64,000 bases of DNA from Weissella oryzae SG25 (GTDB lineage Bacteria > Bacillota > Bacilli > Lactobacillales > Lactobacillaceae), in the NCBI RefSeq assembly GCF_000691805.2, contig NZ_DF820484.1, forward strand, positions 124,001 to 188,000, read 5' to 3'. Positions 27,300 to 36,566 of the stretch are shown here, piece after piece. Both the position numbers and the translations under genes were made by a program. Under the pieces are notes generated by a model. The model worked only from the letters and a program-made list of their open reading frames with translations, ran no database searches and was not told the origin of the DNA. How positions within the stretch are numbered: position 1 is the stretch's first letter; the number at the start of each line of letters is the position of its first letter.

Positions 27300-27651
27300 T
27301 ACTTTTTTCAAAAAAAAGTCAAACTTTCTCAATCCAATTGTTAAGCGCTTTAAAAATAGCTTCTTCCTCACTACATAAGGCAATATGGCGGGCTTAATTT
27401 ACTAATTATTTTGCCAACAATGTTCCATTATCATGCTTACTTGTCCTCTTGATAATCAAAATGAACATCTTACATTAAGTCCTTGTAAAACAAGCAGTTT
27501 TTAACAGTGGCAACTCATGAATTACTAGTGTTCCATTAATGCCTAAGTAATATCACATTCAAGTATATGGCCAGCTTAGTTTCTATATGAAACTAAGCTA
27601 TGTTAAAAATTGCTAACTAATCGCTTAATTGCTAAATTTTTAAACAAAAAA
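27300..27651. other. Non-coding spacer between tRNA units
   Basis: About 350 bp without a supported gene. It holds a perfect 11-bp inverted repeat AGCTTAGTTTC / GAAACTAAGCT (27573-27583 and 27589-27599, loop TATAT) with no T run, of unknown role. Confidence 0.5.
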
Positions 27652-27674
27652 AGCAACGACCTAAAGTCGTTGCT
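27652..27674 (-). terminator. Terminator of the tRNA-Tyr/Gln copy 2 unit
   Basis: AGCAACGAC pairs with GTCGTTGCT (loop CTAAA on plus), then seven T on the minus strand. Confidence 0.85.
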
Positions 27675-27679
27675 CAATA

Positions 27680-27751
27680 TTGGGGTAGCTGGGATCGAAC
27701 CAGCGCATGTTGGTACCAAAAACCAATGCCTTACCACTTGGCGATACCCCA
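27680..27751 (-). tRNA. tRNA-Gln (UUG), copy 3
   Basis: Identical to the other two copies; 5 bp after tRNA-Tyr copy 2. Confidence 0.92.
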
Positions 27752-27756
27752 ATCAA

Positions 27757-27839
27757 TGGGGGCTATAGGATTCGAACCTATGAACCCGAAGGAATGGATT
27801 TACAGTCCATCGCGTTTAACCAGACTTCGCTAAACCCCC
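27757..27839 (-). tRNA. tRNA-Tyr (GUA), copy 2
   Basis: Identical to the copy at 27173-27255, within a 161-bp exact duplication. Confidence 0.92.
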
Positions 27840-27887
27840 ATCATTAACTGCGAACAGTTAGTTAAACATTACGTTCAACAGATATTT

Positions 27888-27916
27888 ATAATACAGGAAG
27901 TCTATCACTTCGTCAA
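27888..27916 (-). promoter_or_regulatory. Promoter of the tRNA-Tyr/Gln copy 2 unit
   Basis: TTGACG (27911-27916), 17 bp, TATTAT (27888-27893). The -35 lies inside the 3' end of the phosphoesterase gene. Confidence 0.7.
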
Positions 27917-28726
27917 CACTTTTATCGCAAGTTTGTCCTGCCAAGTTGCCAGGAAAGTTTCTTTGGTCCATTCGCGTAATCGACGATGGTTATAGCCAAC
28001 ACTTGGATTGTAATAACTAACGCCTTGATGCTGTCGTGGCAGCTTAGATATATGAATATGCCCATAATAAACATTATGCACATTTTCATACCTTTCAATT
28101 AATTCACCTAACCGTGGTGAACCAAGAACGCCATTAACTAAAAGCCACCGTGGATTATTAACTGGATAGAGAATGTCATCATCAATTGGCGCAAAATGAG
28201 TAAATAACAGCACTTTTTTCTGTGCTTGATTAGATTTATCTAATAATGTCTTTGTTTGACTTAATACAAGATCCATCCGTTCATAATCTGTCATCGGTTG
28301 TTTGATTTGGCGATCATAGTAGAGTCCGCGACGGAAAGTTGCCACCGCAGCAGGGTCGACCCCCTTTGCAAATAAGTAATCATACCAACCATTATTACCA
28401 ATAATCCGCCAATCAGTGCCAGGTACATCTAAGCTCTTATTATGTAGATATAAGGGATCTATTGAGGATTCCAATTCTTCAAAGTCAATTCCACGTCCCA
28501 TGTCATGATTACCAGCAATAAAGCGTACCTGCATTGCTAATCCAACCAGTGTTTGTAGCTCTCTAACGTAGGCTAGACTTTTATTAAAATCATTGAACAA
28601 ATCACCGGCAATTAAGTAAATATCAATTTTTTGAGTAAGTAGATACTGTGCCTGTTGTTCGAGAACCTCGGTAATGTCTACCTTATTGATGTCAAGGTGA
28701 TTATCAGAACTAATAGCGATTCGCAT
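27905..28726 (-). CDS. Calcineurin-type metallophosphoesterase
   Basis: 273 aa from ATG 28726, preferred over a longer frame because of TTAGGAGA upstream. Metal-site motifs in order: SSDNHLD (about 5-11), AGDLFND (about 41-47), GNHDMGRG (about 72-79), LFTHFAP (about 177-183) and YGHIHISKLP (about 225-234). The family cleaves phosphomono- or diesters in the cytoplasm; substrate not predictable. Its 3' end contains the promoter of the following tRNA unit. Confidence 0.85.
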   Translation of the reverse strand: MRIAISSDNHLDINKVDITEVLEQQAQYLLTQKIDIYLIAGDLFNDFNKSLAYVRELQTLVGLAMQVRFIAGNHDMGRGIDFEELESSIDPLYLHNKSLDVPGTDWRIIGNNGWYDYLFAKGVDPAAVATFRRGLYYDRQIKQPMTDYERMDLVLSQTKTLLDKSNQAQKKVLLFTHFAPIDDDILYPVNNPRWLLVNGVLGSPRLGELIERYENVHNVYYGHIHISKLPRQHQGVSYYNPSVGYNHRRLREWTKETFLATWQDKLAIKVLTK

Positions 28727-28892
28727 TGTTTTATCTCCTAAGCTATATAGAATATTAATTCTAACAAATTCTTTATAAAAAGGTCTAAAAATGAGCAAAT
28801 ATTCAGATTATCGTTTACAAATAGACTAAAAATAAGTTAGAGTATTAAAGATAACTTATAAATCGATTATATAATTAAGGGGTTTAACTTTT

Positions 28893-30335
28893 ATGGAAGA
28901 AAAGAAATTCTTGGGACAGCCGCGAGCGCTCTCAACATTATTTATGACTGAAATGTGGGAGCGTTTCTCTTACTACGGTATGCGGGCAATCCTCCTTTTC
29001 TATATGTGGCACTTAATCTCAATTGGCGATCTCCACATTTCAAGGACAACCGCTGCTTCTGTTATGGCTATCTATGCTTCAATGGTTTACCTATCAGGTG
29101 CCGTTGGTGGTTACATTGCTGATCGAATCCTTGGTGCCCGTCGAACAGTCTTTTGGGGTGGTGTTTTGATTATGCTGGGACACATCGCTTTGGCACTACC
29201 TTTTGGTGCTAGCGCTTTGTTCTCATCAATTGGTCTAATTATCATTGGTACTGGTCTTTTGAAGCCAAATGTTTCATCACTTGTTGGTACGCTCTACAAA
29301 CCAAATGATAGTAGTCGTGATGCTGGTTTTTCAATCTTCGTTTTCGGAATTAATCTAGGTGCCTTTATTGCGCCACTTTTGGTTGGTGCAACTCAGCGTG
29401 CCGCTGGTTATCACCTTGCCTTTGGACTCGCTGCAATTGGAATGTTCTTTGGCCTTCTACAATACCACTTTGGTGGTAAGCGTTTAGGTGAGGATACTAA
29501 TTATCCTGGTGACCCAATTCAAGCCGAAGAAATTAAGCCTCTAATACTTAAAATTGTTGCTAGCTTGGTTTTGTTTGGCCTAGTTGTTGCCTTGATGTTT
29601 GCAATGGGCTGGAATGATGTTGCGTCATTCATTCGACTACTAACCATAATCGCAGTAATTATCCCGGTTTCATATTTTGTAACGATGATTACCTCACGTA
29701 AAATCACTAAAGCTGAACGCTCACACGTTTGGGCCTATCTTCCCCTATTTTTGGCAGCTGTCCTCTTTTGGGCCATTGAAGAACAAGGTTCAATCGTCTT
29801 AGCCACTTTTGCGGCTGAACGAGTTGATACTTCTTGGTTCCCTGCAGCTTGGTTCCAATCACTTAATCCCCTATTCATCATGCTTTACACGCCATTTTTC
29901 GCTTGGTTATGGACTAAATGGCGTAAAAACCAACCTTCATCACCAACTAAATTTGCGGTTGGTTTGATGTTTGCTGGAGCTTCTTTCCTACTAATGGCAC
30001 TACCTGGAACTCTATTCGGAACTGCTACCCGTGTCTCACCACTTTGGCTAGTTGGTTCTTGGGCTTTAGTTATCATTGGTGAAATGTTAATCTCGCCCGT
30101 CGGTCTTTCGGTTACTACCAAATTAGCGCCAAAGGCTTTCATGTCACAAATGATGTCAATGTGGTTCTTATCAGCAGCGGCTGGTTCAGCTTTGAACGCC
30201 GAATTGGTTACTTTGTACAATCCAGCAAATGAAGTTCAATACTTCTTCTGGTTTGGTACAGCCTCAGTTGCCTTGGGAATCGTCTTGGTCTTCTTATCAC
30301 GTTACATTCAAAAGCTTATGTTAGGTATTAAGTAA
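28893..30335 (+). CDS. dtpT: Proton-dependent di/tripeptide transporter (POT/PTR family)
   Basis: 480-aa MFS-type oligopeptide symporter. PTR signatures: the ExxER motif in [16 protein letters not shown] (about 20-35), [19 protein letters not shown] (about 72-90) and [20 protein letters not shown] (about 148-167). About 12-14 helices. Imports peptides with protons, important for amino-acid-requiring lactic acid bacteria. AAGGGG precedes the ATG; a perfect terminator follows. Monocistronic. Confidence 0.93.
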   Translation: MEEKKFLGQPRALSTLFMTEMWERFSYYGMRAILLFYMWHLISIGDLHISRTTAASVMAIYASMVYLSGAVGGYIADRILGARRTVFWGGVLIMLGHIALALPFGASALFSSIGLIIIGTGLLKPNVSSLVGTLYKPNDSSRDAGFSIFVFGINLGAFIAPLLVGATQRAAGYHLAFGLAAIGMFFGLLQYHFGGKRLGEDTNYPGDPIQAEEIKPLILKIVASLVLFGLVVALMFAMGWNDVASFIRLLTIIAVIIPVSYFVTMITSRKITKAERSHVWAYLPLFLAAVLFWAIEEQGSIVLATFAAERVDTSWFPAAWFQSLNPLFIMLYTPFFAWLWTKWRKNQPSSPTKFAVGLMFAGASFLLMALPGTLFGTATRVSPLWLVGSWALVIIGEMLISPVGLSVTTKLAPKAFMSQMMSMWFLSAAAGSALNAELVTLYNPANEVQYFFWFGTASVALGIVLVFLSRYIQKLMLGIK

Positions 30336-30343
30336 ACTAATAT

Positions 30344-30370
30344 AAAAGCAGCGACTAAGTCGCTGCTTTT
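30344..30370. terminator. Bidirectional terminator between dtpT and the DUF1836 gene
   Basis: AAAAGCAGCGAC / GTCGCTGCTTTT with loop TAA; T runs on both strands. Confidence 0.85.
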
Positions 30371-30375
30371 TTGTT

Positions 30376-30876
30376 TTATTGTTTAGCCTGCATTAAAGCT
30401 AATAACTTTTCAGATTCCATCTTTTGATAAACGATACTAGCTGCATCTTGCATTAAGCGATTTGCTAAATCGTCTGCCGCTGGTGCTAGCTCCTCTTTTT
30501 CTGTTGGGCCTTGCAATCGGGTCAAAAGACTATCTACAAAACGATTATAAGCAGCTTTAGGATAATCATTAGCCGTTATTACATCAATGGCTGCCCGAAC
30601 TTCCTCTAAAGAAAAGACCGGTTTCATAAGTGAAATTACCAATAAATCCGCAATGTGAATGGTTTGATATTTCTTTTTAATCGGTGCTGGTAAAACTTTC
30701 TTTTTAACATAATTGTTTACCATCGTTGACGTTACCTCAGGTAACTCCAAGGGTTTAATCACACTATTTACATACTCTACTAGCTGATCCATATATAAAT
30801 CAATTAAAGGCAAATCATCCCAGCCCGGAAAACTAATTAATTTTAAATGTTCCCGCCACTCTGTGTACTCTTCCAT
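30376..30876 (-). CDS. DUF1836 domain protein
   Basis: 166 aa from ATG 30876 with GGGGAGG 9 nt upstream; an in-frame TTG two codons earlier is too close to it. The segment LPEVTSTMVNNYVKKKVLPAPIKKKYQTIHIADLLVI (about 45-80) is MerR/HTH-like and characteristic of DUF1836, followed by a helical C-terminal half. Probably a DNA-binding regulator by resemblance, targets unknown. Cytoplasmic. Own unit. Confidence 0.75.
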   Translation of the reverse strand: MEEYTEWREHLKLISFPGWDDLPLIDLYMDQLVEYVNSVIKPLELPEVTSTMVNNYVKKKVLPAPIKKKYQTIHIADLLVISLMKPVFSLEEVRAAIDVITANDYPKAAYNRFVDSLLTRLQGPTEKEELAPAADDLANRLMQDAASIVYQKMESEKLLALMQAKQ

Positions 30877-30952
30877 AAACAATGTCCTCCCCTTATGTTA
30901 TTATATCCATATTCTACCACATCTAGACCATAAAACCAGATAATCAAAGAAA

Positions 30953-30974
30953 AAAGACTGGTTACCCAGTCTTT
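30953..30974 (-). terminator. Terminator of the osmC-like gene
   Basis: AAAGACTGG / CCAGTCTTT with loop TTAC, and a T run on the minus strand. Confidence 0.75.
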
Positions 30975-30984
30975 CATTAGAATT

Positions 30985-31422
30985 CTAATTCATGCTAGCA
31001 TCTAAAGTAATTGCTACACCTGTTAAAGCCTTTGATACAGGACAAGTTGTTTTGACTTGCTCAGCTAAACGCTGAAAATCAGCTTCAGCTAAGCCAGCTA
31101 GATTTACATGGCTTGTTAAGTGAATACTAGTGATTGCTGGCCCGGCTGATGTGACGCTAAAAGTCACATCAGCCGTTGTATCTATACTATCAGCTTTTAG
31201 ACCCTGCTGAGCTAAAACCATTGAAAATGCCATACTAAAGCAGGCTGCGTGCGCTGCCCCCAATAATTCTTCTGGCGTTGTAATACTAACGCTATGCTCA
31301 GCTCGTGCCTTAAAGTTATAGGGACTTTCTGTCAATACTTGCGATGATTCCAAACTGATTGTACCAAAACCATGCTCTAAATCACCCTGCCATTGTGCCG
31401 AAGCTGTTGATACATTTGCCAT
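30985..31422 (-). CDS. OsmC/Ohr family organic hydroperoxide reductase
   Basis: 145 aa. The two redox cysteines are Cys61 (HAACFSMAFS) and Cys127 (TTCPVSKAL), with the EELLGAAHAAC helix typical of the OsmC branch. Thiol peroxidase using lipoyl or other dithiols to reduce organic peroxides in the cytoplasm. Length typical (about 140). AAGGAGA precedes the ATG. No OhrR-type regulator adjoins. Confidence 0.88.
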   Translation of the reverse strand: MANVSTASAQWQGDLEHGFGTISLESSQVLTESPYNFKARAEHSVSITTPEELLGAAHAACFSMAFSMVLAQQGLKADSIDTTADVTFSVTSAGPAITSIHLTSHVNLAGLAEADFQRLAEQVKTTCPVSKALTGVAITLDASMN

Positions 31423-31549
31423 CTCATTTTCTCCTTTAACTTCACTCAGTGCAACTAAGATACACTAAGATTTTAGGTCAAACCCCTTCCAATGTAAACG
31501 CATTCATTAGCGTTTTTTCTGCAAAGCTTAGCCCCACCAAACCTTGCAC

Positions 31550-31627
31550 TTATATGTCATCACTCAGATGAACCTCACCCTTTATAAAGCGCATGGCTAG
31601 ATAATAAATAACCCCAATCACAAGCTA
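31550..31627 (-). pseudogene. Separated 3' end of the permease gene beyond an in-frame amber codon
   Basis: The permease frame meets TAG at 31627-31625 and then stays open for 24 codons, LVIGVIYYLAMRF.. to SDDI, ending in TAA at 31550. This reads as the missing last transmembrane helix and tail. A TGG (Trp) to TAG change explains it. Either the permease is truncated, the codon is suppressed, or the base is a sequencing error. Confidence 0.7.
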
Positions 31628-32890
31628 AGTCCCACCAACAATATAAGCCAAACTTTGGAAACTAAGCCAAACATAGAAAATAATTACAAAACCAACCAGG
31701 GGTAACACTAAATGTTTGAAATAAGCCTTTGACTTCTTACGGAAAATAAAATGGTTTATAACCGACAAATGTAGCACTAAGAAAGCGGTCATTGCCCCAA
31801 AATTAACCATCGTCGAAAGATTTGCAATATCATTTTGAAAACCTAATCCAACCAGCAAAGAAATTATTGCAATTACAAAAGTACTTACATATGGTGTTTT
31901 ACGTACTGGATGCACTTTGGCCAAAGCTTTAGGTAAGAAGCCATCACGCGACATACTATAAAGAATTCGGGCTACGGCCGCTTGTGCTGCTAGAGCATTG
32001 GCAATTCCCCATGAAATTACTGTCGAAATCATTGCAACTTTACTCAAGAAAACTCCGCCAACTGCTTGCGCAATTTGATAAAAAGCATTATTAGGATCAA
32101 GACTTTGAAAATGTGGCCAAACTGAAGCAGCGATATAGGTTTGCAACATGAAAAGCGTTCCAATTACAAATAAAGCCCACAAACAAGCTTTACCGACTGA
32201 CTTGGGACCGTCTTTAGCTTCTTCTGCCAAAGTTGAAATTCCATCAAAACCTAGAAAAGATAGGACCGCCAAGGAGACTGACCCCATCACTAACTTCATT
32301 GAAAAATAGTGTGGATCATAGAAAGGCTTTAAGGTAAACCCGCCACCAAGTCCATTCACAATCGCAATAATACCTAAAGAAATAAAAATAATTAAAACGA
32401 CTAATTCAAAGGCCAAAATAACAAAATTAGCCTTGGCTGTAAACTCAATTCCCATGATATTTACAACAGTATTAAAAAGCACAAAAATGATAATCCAAAC
32501 CCAAGCCGGAACTACTGGTACAATCCCCGTCAAGGCCACCGCGGCCACCACATAAAGCAAGGATGGAACTAACACATAGTCCAACAACATCGCCCAACCG
32601 GCAAAGAAACCAATTATCGGATGAATGCCGCGTTGAGCATATGAATAGACCGAACCAGCTACCGGAAATTCTTCAGATAATTGCTTATAACTGAGCGCTG
32701 TAAAGACCATTGCAATCATACCAATCAAATAGGCTAGGGGCACCATCCCCTTGGCCTGACTGGCAACTTGACCATAAATTCCAAATGGCGCAATTGGCAC
32801 CATAAAAATCATGCCATAAATTACCATATCACGTACCGACAAAGTTCTTTTTAATTCTTGTTTATACCCAAAGTTTGTACTTTCTGCCAT
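31625..32890 (-). CDS. APC family permease, probably truncated at helix 12
   Basis: 421 aa before an amber codon. APC fold with about 11 helices: the start SVRDMVIYGMIFMVPIAPFGIYGQV, FPVAGSVYSYAQRGIHPIIGFFAGWAMLLDY (about 75-105) and LGFDGISTLAEEAKDGPKSVGKA (about 213-235) match the YfnA/PuuP-like amino acid, polyamine or amide permeases. Second gene after a formamidase-type amidase (11-bp gap), so the pair may import and hydrolyse a small amide. The last helix lies beyond the stop, so function may be impaired. Confidence 0.78.
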   Translation of the reverse strand: MAESTNFGYKQELKRTLSVRDMVIYGMIFMVPIAPFGIYGQVASQAKGMVPLAYLIGMIAMVFTALSYKQLSEEFPVAGSVYSYAQRGIHPIIGFFAGWAMLLDYVLVPSLLYVVAAVALTGIVPVVPAWVWIIIFVLFNTVVNIMGIEFTAKANFVILAFELVVLIIFISLGIIAIVNGLGGGFTLKPFYDPHYFSMKLVMGSVSLAVLSFLGFDGISTLAEEAKDGPKSVGKACLWALFVIGTLFMLQTYIAASVWPHFQSLDPNNAFYQIAQAVGGVFLSKVAMISTVISWGIANALAAQAAVARILYSMSRDGFLPKALAKVHPVRKTPYVSTFVIAIISLLVGLGFQNDIANLSTMVNFGAMTAFLVLHLSVINHFIFRKKSKAYFKHLVLPLVGFVIIFYVWLSFQSLAYIVGGT

Positions 32891-32901
32891 ACACTACTCC
32901 T

Positions 32902-33807
32902 TTAAAATTCCGTGGGAACATTTAACTGCTGCAAAACATCCTTTGGAATTTCCATTCTGACCGTCTTTAACGGATCAACCATCTGACAATTTGCTAATTC
33001 ACCAACTAAAGACAACAACATTGTTGCATGTGCCAAAGATAAATCACTATAATCCACTAAAAATTGACTTGCCCGCAAAGTTGCTTCTGTGGCGGCAGCA
33101 TCTAAGTCTTCACCAACAGCAATTGGCATCAATGCATCAGCGGTCACAAGGAGCGGCGTTGGCAGCGTTAGATTTTTAATGACCGAAAGCCTGGTAGTTA
33201 CTTGTCCAGCAATTTCTGCTCCCGATACACCAACTTCACCATCGGCCATTAGGGCATGTAAGTCACCCATCGCTAACAAGGCACCGAGAACATTAACCGT
33301 AAAGTACAACGTTGTCGCTGCACCAATTTTTTTTACGTCCATGTTGCCACCATGTACGCCAGGTGTACCTGTATTCACCGGCTCACCAGCTGGTGCCACT
33401 CCAATAACCCCAATCATGGTCCGTTTTTGCAAGCGGACTTGGTCAGAAAAATGGACCGTCGTTTCATCTACAGGTAGCGCTTTGATTATATTACCAAATA
33501 GATGGCCGCCATTAACACCCAGATTTTCACCAGTCAACATAATTGCCTGCTGATCCACATTAACCGCTTGAATTTCAACCTTTAAAATATCACCAGGTAA
33601 TGCGTCTTCGATATAAACTGGCCCGGTTGCAGGATTAATATGCTCCCAGTCCAAACCCGTAAATTCAAAATTTTCATCCTTAATCTGATTACCAAAACAA
33701 TCCTGTGTATTAAAAACAACCGTTGCACCGCTTTGTACAGTTAAGACTGGTTGGTTACTGGCAGAAAATTCATAAATTACATCTGTACTCTCAACAACAT
33801 GGCCCAT
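32902..33807 (-). CDS. Acetamidase/formamidase family protein
   Basis: 301 aa. FmdA-type fold: VVFNTQDCFGNQI (about 28-40), the PATGPVYIEDALPGDILKVEI segment (about 57-77), GVIGVAPAGEPVNTGTPGVHGGNMDVKKIGAATTLYFTVNVLGALLAMGDLHALMADGEV (about 133-195) with the metal/catalytic residues, and EVGVSGAEIAG. Hydrolyses formamide or acetamide to ammonia and acid in the family; here it forms an operon with an APC permease. Substrate is inferred only to be a short amide. AGGTATTG precedes the ATG at moderate strength. Confidence 0.87.
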   Translation of the reverse strand: MGHVVESTDVIYEFSASNQPVLTVQSGATVVFNTQDCFGNQIKDENFEFTGLDWEHINPATGPVYIEDALPGDILKVEIQAVNVDQQAIMLTGENLGVNGGHLFGNIIKALPVDETTVHFSDQVRLQKRTMIGVIGVAPAGEPVNTGTPGVHGGNMDVKKIGAATTLYFTVNVLGALLAMGDLHALMADGEVGVSGAEIAGQVTTRLSVIKNLTLPTPLLVTADALMPIAVGEDLDAAATEATLRASQFLVDYSDLSLAHATMLLSLVGELANCQMVDPLKTVRMEIPKDVLQQLNVPTEF

Positions 33808-33941
33808 AGCAATACCTCCAAGATTAAATTTAAATGTGTTTTTTCACATTATATTCTCATAATAAGATTAAAGCAATCTAATTTCGGCTTAATTGCGCGA
33901 TTTCCTTGATTAAAAAATATAAATATATTGTTTTAATCAAA

Positions 33942-33982
33942 AAAAGCACCTAAAACTTATGCGTTAAGTTTTAGGTGCTTTT
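33942..33982 (-). terminator. Terminator of the rsmG-par-ychF-TCS operon
   Basis: 18-bp perfect stem (33942-33959 with 33965-33982) directly after the kinase stop; A/T runs on both sides. Confidence 0.85.
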
Positions 33983-33987
33983 AATTT

Positions 33988-35106
33988 TTAAACGATTTCA
34001 TTCTGATCTTGCAAGGGCAAACGAATAATGAAACTAGTTAGCTCACTATCTGATTCTACGCGAACTGAACCACCATGGGCTTCAATCACACTGCTGACAA
34101 TTGCCAAGCCTAGGCCGGTACCGCCAGTCTTTGTATTCCGCGAACGCTCAACTCGATAAAAACGGTCAAAGAGGCGTTCAACTGACTCAGTTGGAATTGC
34201 TTCACCATTGTTGGTAACCCGAACTTCCACAACCTTGCCTTCGTCGACAATCCGGGCAGCCAAGCGAATAAACGTGGCCCCTTCGCCATACTTTAAAGCA
34301 TTGCTAATCAGGTTCATAAAGACCCGAGCTAAGCGATCAGGATCACCTACCATCTCAATGGTCGCCGGCTTGGTAATCGCTGAAATTACCAAACCTCGAT
34401 TCTTAGCTTCTAATTCATAATTTACTGCTAATTGTTGCAGCATAGCGGCTAAATCTAACGGCGCCCAATGCAATTGAAAATCGACCTGTCGCACTTGTGT
34501 GTAATCAAACAAATCTTCAACTAAAGACTTCATTTGACCAGCCTTATTGTACGCAATGTCTGCATACTTAGCCATTTCGCTCTTTGAAAGTTTATCATCA
34601 ACATCATTTTCAATTAAGCCTAAATAACCTAAAATCGACGTCAATGGGGTTCGTAAATCATGTGAGACATTCGTAATCATTTCATCTTTTGAACGTTCAA
34701 TCGCCCGCTCCTCAATCATGGCAGTTTGAGCTGAATCAAAAACGCCATTGATTGCGCTCGTCAAAGGGCGAAGTCGCCAACCATATTTACCTAAATCTAA
34801 CCCTGTACTCTTTGTTTCACGGGCCTGGACTTCTAAGTTTTGTACTTCTTCGGCCAATTTTACCAGTAACACCTGGCTATAAAATTCGCGTACCGTCAAC
34901 AACCACATTGCACATACTGCAATAGCCACAGCCAAGAAAACCATGGGGTCATGTTGCCAACTAATTCGTAATTGATTCAAAACCAGTTCTGACATCCATT
35001 GACGTTCCAAAACTAATAAAACACCGACACCCGCAAAAACAAAGAGTAGGGCCGAAACAAAGGTCTTGACCCAAAAACCGAGCCAAACTAATCTACCTTG
35101 TTGCAT
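33988..35106 (-). CDS. Two-component sensor histidine kinase (VanS-like architecture)
   Basis: 372-aa membrane kinase. Two helices (about 11-33 and 55-72) bracket a short external loop of about 20 residues, followed by a linker and the kinase core: H-box NVSHDLRTPLTSILGYL with His149, N-box NLISNALKYGEG (about 267-278), G-boxes in DRFYRVERSRNTKTGGTGLGLAIV (about 312-335). The small external loop suggests sensing within the membrane. Last gene of a long operon with chromosome-partition genes; cognate regulator is the preceding gene (22-bp gap). Signal unknown. Confidence 0.87.
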   Translation of the reverse strand: MQQGRLVWLGFWVKTFVSALLFVFAGVGVLLVLERQWMSELVLNQLRISWQHDPMVFLAVAIAVCAMWLLTVREFYSQVLLVKLAEEVQNLEVQARETKSTGLDLGKYGWRLRPLTSAINGVFDSAQTAMIEERAIERSKDEMITNVSHDLRTPLTSILGYLGLIENDVDDKLSKSEMAKYADIAYNKAGQMKSLVEDLFDYTQVRQVDFQLHWAPLDLAAMLQQLAVNYELEAKNRGLVISAITKPATIEMVGDPDRLARVFMNLISNALKYGEGATFIRLAARIVDEGKVVEVRVTNNGEAIPTESVERLFDRFYRVERSRNTKTGGTGLGLAIVSSVIEAHGGSVRVESDSELTSFIIRLPLQDQNEIV

Positions 35107-35128
35107 CCCTACTCACCTGCATTCTATT

Positions 35129-35818
35129 TTATAAAACTTCAATCTTATAACCAACGCCCCAAACCGTTTGCACAACTTGATTGCCACCAGTTGCAGCTTC
35201 TAGTTTGTCACGTAAGTGTGAGACGTGAACCATCACCGTCTTAGCTGAAACAACTGATTCTTGTTGCCAAACCCGTTCGAAAATATCGTCGGCCGAGAAA
35301 ACGCGGTTCGGATGTGAGGCGAGCAAATACAAAATACCAAATTCAAGCGCCGTCAAACTAACATCAGATCCGTCAGCAGTCTTGACTTCATGGCTATCTT
35401 TGTTGATTGTCAACGCACCAATATCCAAAACTTCCGGTGTGATTTGTTGCATCGCATTCGTTGAACGTCGCAAAAGCGCGCGTACACGGGCCATTACCTC
35501 TAAGGGGTTAAACGGCTTCGTAACGTAATCATCCGCACCAGTAATCAAACCTTGAATCTTATCCATGGCCCCTGATTTAGCTGACAACAACAAGATTGGT
35601 ACTGGATTATCCTTACGGACTTCCTTAACCACCTCTGTCCCGTTCATTTCTGGCATCATAATATCCAAAATCACTAAGCCAATGTCTGGGGTTGTCCGGA
35701 GGTGCATCATTGCTTCTTTACCGTCACTAGCAATTACTGGTTCATATCCTTCATTTTTTACGTAAATTTCGAGGAGTTCAGCAATTTCGTGATCATCATC
35801 TACAATCAAAATTTTCAT
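35129..35818 (-). CDS. OmpR/PhoB family response regulator
   Basis: 229 aa. Receiver domain 1-115 with acidic pair DDD (7-9), phosphoacceptor Asp52 (VILDIMMPEMNG), Ser/Lys switch residues LLLSAKSG (about 75-82) and TKPF; C-terminal winged helix 130-229 (LTALEFGILYLLASHPNRVFSADDIFERVW). AAAGGAAG precedes the ATG. Partner of the downstream kinase. It starts 17 bp after the DUF1129 stop, so it appears to be expressed with the rsmG-par operon. Confidence 0.9.
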   Translation of the reverse strand: MKILIVDDDHEIAELLEIYVKNEGYEPVIASDGKEAMMHLRTTPDIGLVILDIMMPEMNGTEVVKEVRKDNPVPILLLSAKSGAMDKIQGLITGADDYVTKPFNPLEVMARVRALLRRSTNAMQQITPEVLDIGALTINKDSHEVKTADGSDVSLTALEFGILYLLASHPNRVFSADDIFERVWQQESVVSAKTVMVHVSHLRDKLEAATGGNQVVQTVWGVGYKIEVL

Positions 35819-35835
35819 TGTTGCTTCCTTTCACT

Positions 35836-36552
35836 TTAACGCTTTACTGGCCGACGTGCTCCACCCATAAAGCCACCAACTAACTTTGTTCGTACACGCC
35901 AGTAGCGGAATCCGAAGAAAGTAATCACTGCCAAAACCAAGTAGACCCAGCCCGGTAGAATTGGATTAATAATGGCCGGTAGCGCAGCTAGACCAAGATA
36001 AATACCGAACCAGAGCAAGAATAGTAAGATTGCGCCCCCAAACTTAACTAGTTTTGAGCCTTCTTTGGCTGCCATGATCTTCGTTACAATTGAGAAGAAC
36101 AAGCCACCAAAAACTGCAGTCCCAATTAGGGAAACCAAGCCAGCCGCACCAGCTGACTCACGTGAAACATTGCTAAACATCAACATAAAGCCAAACATTA
36201 CCATGAATAACATACCAAAGGCCAAAGCATTATCAACAATTAGTTGCCAAAGTGGATGGGCTGCATAGATTTGGTTTGGAGTTAGTTCAGAATTGTCCTC
36301 GCTTGCTACTTTCTTAACCAAGCCCAAAGCTTGAGCTGGACTACCAAAAATTTGCTTGGCAGTTTGCCCAGTCTTCTGGCCGGCCAACAGTTGCGTTTGC
36401 ACTTCCGCAACCAAGGCCGCTTGACTTGTTTCAGTAACTAGCTCAACAACTTGGTGCATGAACTCCTGATTACGCTTTGTCAGCCCTGAAGCGGCCAATT
36501 CAGCGCGACTTGGTAGCGTTGGTACTGTTTTTTCTTCCGTTGCTTCCGTCAT
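35836..36552 (-). CDS. DUF1129 family membrane protein
   Basis: 238 aa. An N-terminal helical region (about 1-90: LTKRNQEFMHQVVELV, GQTAKQIFGSPAQAL) precedes four or five membrane helices (about 100-225) and a basic tail RRPVKR. DUF1129 is a lactic-acid-bacterial family with no assigned function and commonly sits next to ychF. A parS-like sequence lies within the coding region at 36154-36169. Gap to ychF is 14 bp. Confidence 0.8.
   Translation of the reverse strand: MTEATEEKTVPTLPSRAELAASGLTKRNQEFMHQVVELVTETSQAALVAEVQTQLLAGQKTGQTAKQIFGSPAQALGLVKKVASEDNSELTPNQIYAAHPLWQLIVDNALAFGMLFMVMFGFMLMFSNVSRESAGAAGLVSLIGTAVFGGLFFSIVTKIMAAKEGSKLVKFGGAILLFLLWFGIYLGLAALPAIINPILPGWVYLVLAVITFFGFRYWRVRTKLVGGFMGGARRPVKR
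36154..36169. promoter_or_regulatory. parS-like site inside the DUF1129 gene
   Basis: TGACTCACGTGAAACA matches the Spo0J/ParB consensus TGTTNCACGTGAAACA at 14 of 16 positions, about 1.7 kb from parB. Confidence 0.6.
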
Positions 36553-36566
36553 TTTCTAATACTCCC

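Noticed and set aside
33089-33553. 154-codon ORF antisense to the formamidase gene
   Set aside because: Same reasoning: overlap with a clear enzyme gene and no translation signals.
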